Origin: Macrococcoides canis
GTDB lineage: Bacteria; Bacillota; Bacilli; Staphylococcales; Staphylococcaceae
Direction of reading: 5' to 3'
DNA length: 64,000 nt
Assembly: GCF_002119805.1 (NCBI RefSeq)
Contig: NZ_CP021059.1
Span: forward strand, 1,054,001-1,118,000
Program-made: the position numbers and the translations under genes
In this document: one piece after another, positions 60,038 through 64,000 of the stretch
Position numbering within the stretch: the first letter of the stretch is position 1
Layout: each line of letters starts with the position of its first letter
The notes under the pieces: model-generated
Told to the model about the DNA's origin: nothing
The model's database searches: none
The model's input: only the letters and a program-made list of their open reading frames with translations

Positions 60038-60156
60038 ATAATCACCTTTCTTTCTAAAAATATAAATCCTATTGTAAGACAATTTAGATAATTTAGCAAG
60101 AAAAAGTTTTAATGCGTCTATGCTTTTAAACATTAAAGTGTAAAAGTAAAAGAAAT

Positions 60157-60188
60157 CTGGACGATGATATAAGTATTTCATCGTCCAG
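60157..60188 (-). terminator. Terminator after rpmG
   Basis: CTGGACGATGA (60157-60167) pairs perfectly with TCATCGTCCAG (60178-60188), loop of ten bases; on the minus strand it is followed by a T-rich tract. Confidence 0.85.
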
Positions 60189-60204
60189 TTCCATATATCA
60201 GAAT

Positions 60205-60354
60205 TTATTTAGTTTCTCGGTGTAAAGTATATTTCTTTAATCTTGGGCAGTACTTCATTAATTCAATACGCTCAGGATTATTTCTTTTATTTTTCTTCGT
60301 GATATAGTTTCTATCTCCACATTCTGTACAAGCTAAAGTAATATTTACTCTCAT
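60205..60354 (-). CDS. rpmG: 50S ribosomal protein L33
   Basis: A 49-residue ribosomal protein, [20 protein letters not shown] and onward, almost identical in pattern to known staphylococcal and Bacillus L33. It keeps Cys9 and Cys12 (CTEC) but has only one cysteine in the second half (Cys36 in KYCPRL), so the four-cysteine zinc site of fully zinc-binding L33 is incomplete. GGAGTG precedes the ATG at 60354. It starts 32 bases after the stop of the Zur-controlled GTPase gene on the same strand with no terminator between, so it is probably in that operon. Confidence 0.93.
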   Translation of the reverse strand: MRVNITLACTECGDRNYITKKNKRNNPERIELMKYCPRLKKYTLHRETK

Positions 60355-60386
60355 TTTGTTCACTCCTATATGTCTATTAGTTTTTA

Positions 60387-61580
60387 TTAATTTAATATAA
60401 TATCAGGGTCAGTTTCAGCTATCGTAAACTGAGGCAGGGGATCGTTGAATGCTGACCAATCCAACTTCATTTCATCCTCTGTTAGTAGACATGCATCAAG
60501 ATCCTGTGTTATCTGATCCTGATTCATTTCAATACCGATAAATACAATTTCAGTCATGCGATCACCAAATTCATCCCATCTTTCTTTAAGGGAAGGGTCT
60601 TCCTGCATTTCAAGAGCAATCTCTTCTTCACTTAATGTTGCAATCCATTCACCGGCCCCTTGAATTTGCATCGAATTGCCTGCCTGGCTGATTAAGCCGC
60701 ACATATTATTACGTGTTGCTAACCAGAAGAAGCCTTTGGAACGTATGACATCTAATGAGAAGTTCTCTAAGAAATGCATGAATCGTACTGGATGGAAAGG
60801 ACGTTTTCTTCTATAGACGAAAGAACCTATGCCATATTCTTCAGTTTCTGGTGTGTGTTCGTTATTTAATTCTTTCAGCCATCCGGCACTTTGTGATGCT
60901 TTTTCAAAATCAAATAATTTTGTATATAATATCTTATCCATATCAATCTTAGAATGCTCTGTTTCATAAATTAATGCCTCTGGATTTAACTGATGGATTA
61001 ATGCACGAAGTTCTTTTACATCTTCTGCATGCACTAAATCTGTTTTGTTCAGCAGTATGACATTTGCAAATTCAATTTGATCGATCAGTAGATCGATGAC
61101 TTCACGAGTATCATTTTCATCGTTCGCCATTTGACGTTCAAGCAGTGATTCACCTGATGCATAATCCTCCCAGAAGCGGTTTGCATCAACAACTGTTACC
61201 ATCGTGTCTAGCACCGTATGGTCACTTAAATTAATACCGAGCACTTCGTCATTTATTGTTAATGTCTGTGCAACGGGTAGTGGCTCCGAAATACCTGTAG
61301 ACTCAATAACAATATAATCTAATTCTGAAGATTTAATGAGCTTATCAATTTCAATCAGCAAATCTTCTCGAAGAGTGCAACATATGCAACCATTTTGTAA
61401 CTGAACCATCTTCTCATCAGTACGTGACATATTTACTAGGTCAGCGTCAACATTAATTTCGCTCATATCATTAACGATAACACCAACCCGTTTATTTTCA
61501 TTATTCATCAGTATATGATTGAGCAATGTTGTTTTACCGCTTCCTAGAAAGCCGCTTAATACGGTAATAGGGACTTTCAA
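60387..61580 (-). CDS. COG0523 GTPase, zinc metallochaperone type (ZagA/YciC-like)
   Basis: GTPase thought to deliver zinc to client enzymes under zinc starvation. The P-loop [12 protein letters not shown] is near residues 9-20, the metal motif CICC in [11 protein letters not shown] near 65, and G4 LNKTD near residue 174; the C-terminal CobW-like domain follows. The start is TTG 61580, eight bases after GGAGG on the minus strand; a TTG at 61595 overlaps that site. The 397-residue length equals B. subtilis YciC. A Zur-like box overlaps the predicted transcription start, and rpmG follows in the same unit. Confidence 0.92.
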   Translation of the reverse strand: MKVPITVLSGFLGSGKTTLLNHILMNNENKRVGVIVNDMSEINVDADLVNMSRTDEKMVQLQNGCICCTLREDLLIEIDKLIKSSELDYIVIESTGISEPLPVAQTLTINDEVLGINLSDHTVLDTMVTVVDANRFWEDYASGESLLERQMANDENDTREVIDLLIDQIEFANVILLNKTDLVHAEDVKELRALIHQLNPEALIYETEHSKIDMDKILYTKLFDFEKASQSAGWLKELNNEHTPETEEYGIGSFVYRRKRPFHPVRFMHFLENFSLDVIRSKGFFWLATRNNMCGLISQAGNSMQIQGAGEWIATLSEEEIALEMQEDPSLKERWDEFGDRMTEIVFIGIEMNQDQITQDLDACLLTEDEMKLDWSAFNDPLPQFTIAETDPDIILN

Positions 61581-61593
61581 CTGTATAACCTCC

Positions 61594-61614
61594 AATTCGT
61601 AATCATTACGTTTT
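61594..61614. promoter_or_regulatory. Zur-like box of the GTPase-rpmG operon
   Basis: Palindromic core CGTAATCATTACG inside a 21-base site close to the B. subtilis Zur consensus (core TCGTAATNATTACGA). It covers the predicted transcription start of the minus-strand promoter (-35 TTTACA at 61641-61646, -10 TACTAT at 61618-61623, 17-base spacer). Confidence 0.88.
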
Positions 61615-61617
61615 ATA

Positions 61618-61646
61618 ATAGTATCTCTTTTGTATTCATTTGTAAA
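61618..61646 (-). promoter_or_regulatory. Promoter of the GTPase-rpmG operon
   Basis: On the minus strand TTTACA, a 17-base spacer and TACTAT. The Zur-like box starts three bases after the -10. Confidence 0.75.
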
Positions 61647-61691
61647 GTATAATTTTGAAAATTAATTCTTCTAATAATCTTGCATTAACTA

Positions 61692-61720
61692 TTGCATTTA
61701 TAAAAAAAGAGGTATAGAAT
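61692..61720 (+). promoter_or_regulatory. Promoter of the zinc lipoprotein gene
   Basis: TTGCAT (61692-61697), a 17-base spacer and TAGAAT (61715-61720). The second Zur-like box starts three bases after the -10, mirroring the divergent promoter. Confidence 0.7.
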
Positions 61721-61723
61721 ATT

Positions 61724-61744
61724 AAAACGTAACGATTACGAAAT
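61724..61744. promoter_or_regulatory. Zur-like box of the zinc lipoprotein-rpsN operon
   Basis: Core CGTAACGATTACG, one step from a perfect palindrome and close to the Zur consensus. It spans the predicted transcription start and ends just before the GGAGATG ribosome site. Confidence 0.85.
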
Positions 61745-61757
61745 AGGAGATGACGGA

Positions 61758-62705
61758 ATGAAGAAATATTTTTCACTGTTAATGGTAATGGTATTAATGC
61801 TGCTATCGGCTTGTGGTTCAGCCGACACAAATAAGGAGGAAGGCAAACTAAAGGTATATACGACGGTATTTCCTTATAAGAGTATGATTGAGCAAATTGG
61901 CGGGGAACATGTTGATGTCCAGTCAATTTATCCGAAAGGTATCGATATCCACACATTTGAACCTACGCAGAAAGATTCTTTACGTGTAGCGAAATCTGAC
62001 ATTTTTATCTATTCAGGTAAAGACCTGGATCAAGTCGGAGCGAAGATTGCTGATATTGCAAAAGATAAAACTAAAGTCGTGTCATTAGAAGATGCCATCA
62101 AAGAATCTGATTTGCTTGCTGGTGAAGAACATGATCATGAAGCTGAACATGATCATGAAGCAGAACATGAAGGACATAATCACGGCGCGCATGATCCTCA
62201 TATATGGCTTGACCCAGTGCTTAACAAATCATTTGCTAAGATGATAAAGGATGAACTTGTTGCTCAAGATGAAAAGCATAAGAAGACTTATGAAGAGAAC
62301 TATAACAAACTGATTAAAGATATTGATGACATCGATAACAAGTTGAAAGATGTTACAAAGAACAAAAAGCATGATACGGTTTATATCTCTCATGATTCAT
62401 TAGGATATCTTGCACATCGCTATGGATTTAAACAAGAAGGGGTATCTGGTATGAACAATGAAGAACCATCACAAAGTGATATTATCAATATGATTAATAA
62501 TATTGATAAGACTAATGCATCGGTGATTTTATATGAGCAGAATATACCATCTAAGACGACAGATATTATTAAGAATAAAACGAATGCAAAGACAGCGAAG
62601 TTTCATAATATGGCAGTATTAACAAAAGAGGATAAAGAAAATGTAACGTATCAGCAAATAATGGAAAATAATATTAAAGCAATTGACGAAGCGTTAAACA
62701 AATAA
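61758..62705 (+). CDS. Zinc ABC transporter substrate-binding lipoprotein (ZnuA/AdcA type)
   Basis: Surface lipoprotein capturing zinc for import. The signal peptide ends in LSAC with lipidated Cys19. The metal-site histidines are recognisable in [11 protein letters not shown] (near residue 55) and DPHIWLDP (near 151), and a histidine-rich loop with the repeat [17 protein letters not shown] lies at about residues 125-145. This loop is typical of zinc-specific cluster A-I proteins. No membrane permease or ATPase gene is adjacent, so those must lie elsewhere. A Zur-like box precedes it and rpsN follows by 13 bases. Confidence 0.92.
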   Translation: MKKYFSLLMVMVLMLLSACGSADTNKEEGKLKVYTTVFPYKSMIEQIGGEHVDVQSIYPKGIDIHTFEPTQKDSLRVAKSDIFIYSGKDLDQVGAKIADIAKDKTKVVSLEDAIKESDLLAGEEHDHEAEHDHEAEHEGHNHGAHDPHIWLDPVLNKSFAKMIKDELVAQDEKHKKTYEENYNKLIKDIDDIDNKLKDVTKNKKHDTVYISHDSLGYLAHRYGFKQEGVSGMNNEEPSQSDIINMINNIDKTNASVILYEQNIPSKTTDIIKNKTNAKTAKFHNMAVLTKEDKENVTYQQIMENNIKAIDEALNK

Positions 62706-62718
62706 AAGGAGCGATATT

Positions 62719-62988
62719 TTGGCTAAAAAATCAAAAATAGCAAAGGAACTAAAAAGACAGCAGCTCGTAGAACAATACAGAGAACAAAGAGCGGCATTGA
62801 AGGCTGCTGGTGACTATGCAGGACTAAGTAAACTACCACGAGATTCATCACCCTCTCGACTTACGAACAGATGTCAGCTTACAGGAAGACCACGTGGTGT
62901 TTATCGTAAGTTCGGACTTTCTCGTATCGCATTAAGAGAACTTGCGCATAAAGGACAACTGCCTGGTGTGAAAAAATCAAGCTGGTAG
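62719..62988 (+). CDS. rpsN: 30S ribosomal protein S14, zinc-independent form
   Basis: An 89-residue S14 of the long type without the two CxxC pairs that bind zinc; only one cysteine remains ([20 protein letters not shown] near residue 51). Such forms replace the zinc-binding S14 when zinc is scarce and are usually Zur controlled. The start is TTG 62719 after AAAAGGAGCG. It lies directly after the zinc lipoprotein behind a Zur-like box, in agreement with that role. A terminator follows. Confidence 0.95.
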   Translation: MAKKSKIAKELKRQQLVEQYREQRAALKAAGDYAGLSKLPRDSSPSRLTNRCQLTGRPRGVYRKFGLSRIALRELAHKGQLPGVKKSSW

Positions 62989-63003
62989 AATAACTTTTTT
63001 ATA

Positions 63004-63037
63004 AAGGTTAAGACATAAAAGTCTTAACCTTATTTTT
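63004..63037 (+). terminator. Terminator after rpsN
   Basis: AAGGTTAAGAC (63004-63014) pairs perfectly with GTCTTAACCTT (63021-63031), loop ATAAAA, then ATTTTT. Confidence 0.93.
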
Positions 63038-63104
63038 ATGTTATTATTTTTATTATGTGATTTGTTTGTTATAATAGAATGAAATTATGAGCTAGGAGTA
63101 TATT

Positions 63105-63518
63105 ATGAAAGAAAAAATAACCGCATCACTTTTAATTACGACTGAAGATAAGATACTGATTCAGGACAATGGAAACAAACAAATGAAGTTACCTGGTGTC
63201 GTAAAAAAAGGCCAGCATACAATCAAACAGACTGCCGAACAGTTTGCACGCAAGCTCGATAAAGATATTAAAGTCGGGGGTATATTGTTTGTTGTTGAAG
63301 AGAAGAAACCATATAAAGGGTTATTCTTTGAAACATTGGTCAATGATACTGCATTTGTTTTCAATACGCGCAGTCAGTCTGAATTTAAAGTAAAGCACCC
63401 TTATGCATGGCTTGATTTTGATTACCTTGATCAGCTTGATATCGCTGAAGAATTAAAGCAGTTGATTGTATCGAATCAAGTGATTAAATCAAGTGTACCT
63501 TTAATTAATTTACATTAG
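63105..63518 (+). CDS. Nudix-like protein with a degenerate Nudix box
   Basis: A 137-residue protein whose first 80 residues follow the Nudix fold pattern: ITASLLITTEDKILIQDNG, KLPGVVKKGQHTIKQTAEQF, then VGGILFVVEEKKPYKG. In place of the catalytic REUxEExGU helix it has EQFARKLDKDI, lacking the glutamate pair, so hydrolase activity is doubtful. The ATG follows CTAGGAG. The VOC gene starts eight bases after its stop. Assignment to Nudix is by pattern only and it may be an unrelated alpha/beta protein. Confidence 0.55.
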   Translation: MKEKITASLLITTEDKILIQDNGNKQMKLPGVVKKGQHTIKQTAEQFARKLDKDIKVGGILFVVEEKKPYKGLFFETLVNDTAFVFNTRSQSEFKVKHPYAWLDFDYLDQLDIAEELKQLIVSNQVIKSSVPLINLH

Positions 63519-63526
63519 GAGAGATT

Positions 63527-63907
63527 ATGAATAGCTACTGGTTAAATATAGGTGTTACAGATGTTGAACGTGCTTTAAACTTTTATCGTAATATCGGATT
63601 TGAAATCATTGATGAACGAAGTAATCATGAAACATTAGGTGCTATTAAGATTGGTGATAATACGATATGCATTTTTAAACAGGATATACTTGAGCAGTTT
63701 ATGCAGACACCGCTGAAGACACACACTGATAAACCTGAGATTATCATTTCGTTTGATCTACCTACTAATCAAGCGGTAGATGAACTATATGAACGCATTG
63801 TTCAGGCAGGTGGTAATGTGATCAATAAACCTTCTGTAAAAAATGGTTACTATGGTTTCATGTTCAATGATGTGGATGGTCATTATTTCAATGTAATTGT
63901 AATGTGA
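63527..63907 (+). CDS. VOC superfamily (glyoxalase/dioxygenase-like) protein
   Basis: A 126-residue protein with the two-module VOC pattern. Module one has WLNIGVTDVERALNFYRNIG and module two ends FMFNDVDGHYFNVIVM, the common C-terminal VOC strand containing the D-x-D-G-H/N motif. It is close to glyoxalase-family proteins with DNGxF replaced, so its metal dependence and substrate are unknown. AGGAGAG precedes the ATG. It forms a likely unit with the Nudix-like gene before it and the partial gene after it. Confidence 0.85.
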   Translation: MNSYWLNIGVTDVERALNFYRNIGFEIIDERSNHETLGAIKIGDNTICIFKQDILEQFMQTPLKTHTDKPEIIISFDLPTNQAVDELYERIVQAGGNVINKPSVKNGYYGFMFNDVDGHYFNVIVM

Positions 63908-63914
63908 GGTAATT

Positions 63915-64000
63915 TATGTATAAGAAAATCGTAATATTAATTTTTATCGCTAGTATTTTGCTGTTATATTTTCTTCCTTCAATACATGGTAGAGGACAGA
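63915..64000 (+). CDS. Start of a membrane or secreted protein (3' end missing)
   Basis: Only 28 codons are visible. The sequence starts MYKKIVILIFIASILLLYFL, a basic head followed by a hydrophobic core, and goes on PSIHGRGQ, as in a signal peptide or signal anchor. TGAGGT ahead of the ATG at 63915 overlaps the VOC stop. The function cannot be told from this fragment. Confidence 0.7.

Noticed and set aside
61636-61956. A 106-codon minus-strand open frame over the zinc promoters
   Set aside because: It runs antisense through the lipoprotein start and the promoter region; the Zur boxes and promoters explain this DNA better.
62120-62190. Direct repeat in the DNA coding for [14 protein letters not shown]
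   Set aside because: It is a short in-frame duplication within the histidine-rich loop of the zinc lipoprotein, common in this family, and not a CRISPR or mobile element.

Overview
The window reads as a continuous stretch of low-GC Firmicute core chromosome. I infer a member of the Staphylococcaceae, and Macrococcus or a close relative fits best. The gene order ribF-rpsO-pnpA ... rnjB-ftsK-GntR-ymfF-ymfH-ymfI-ymfK-rodZ-pgsA-recA-rny-ymdB-korAB-miaB-ricA-mutS-mutL-glpPFKD-hydrolase-miaA-hfq-gpx-hflX-ynbB-glnRA and, further on, lysC / hom-thrC-thrB-HAD / permease-rpmG is essentially that of Staphylococcus aureus. Two departures stand out: an M16 peptidase of the Bacillus MlpA type lies between pnpA and rnjB, and cinA is absent between pgsA and recA. 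The assignment rests on recalled gene order and protein resemblance, not on a database search. I see no prophage, transposase, tRNA, rRNA or CRISPR array.

Layout. 1-6.9 kb: end of ribF, rpsO, pnpA, mlpA, an 84-aa unknown and rnjB (flavin, translation and RNA decay). 6.9-15.3 kb: one tightly packed plus-strand run from ftsK through GntR, the inactive/active M16 pair YmfF/YmfH, the SDR YmfI, YmfK, RodZ and PgsA (envelope, chromosome segregation, phospholipid). 15.3-15.7 kb: a non-coding 400-bp gap holding a nested hairpin repeat, then a LexA-controlled recA promoter. 15.7-22.3 kb: recA, rny, ymdB and a 2-oxoacid:ferredoxin oxidoreductase. 22.3-25.2 kb: a TPP riboswitch driving a thiamin-precursor ABC importer that includes a small thiamine-binding-family protein. 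25.2-29.7 kb: a DedA protein and a heterodimeric ABC exporter with one degenerate ATP site. 29.8-36.3 kb: miaB-ricA and mutS-mutL. 36.3-41 kb: the glycerol genes glpP, glpF, glpK, glpD with a cre-like promoter and leader terminator. 41-48 kb: a hydrolase, miaA-hfq, gpx, hflX, ynbB and glnRA. 48-54.3 kb: two poorly known genes, a second copy of the repeat, lysC and divergently hom-thrC-thrB. 54.3-58.2 kb: a HAD phosphatase, panE, and divergently panBCD. 58.2-64 kb: an unknown, an amino-acid permease, and a divergent zinc-starvation cluster (a YciC/ZagA-type GTPase plus rpmG on one side, a zinc-binding lipoprotein plus zinc-free S14 on the other) with a Zur-like box at each promoter, then a Nudix-like gene, a VOC gene and the start of a membrane or secreted protein.

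Most genes are co-directional, close together or overlapping by 1-17 bases, with strong Shine-Dalgarno sites. TTG and GTG starts are frequent. Nearly every transcription unit ends in a recognisable hairpin terminator. I found no clear undescribed biological system. The points most worth a second look are regulatory or structural: the dispersed nested-hairpin repeat and its expanded copy, the GlnR operator built into a terminator, the paired Zur boxes, the mutually exclusive hairpins in front of hom, the missing cinA, and the extra MlpA-type peptidase.
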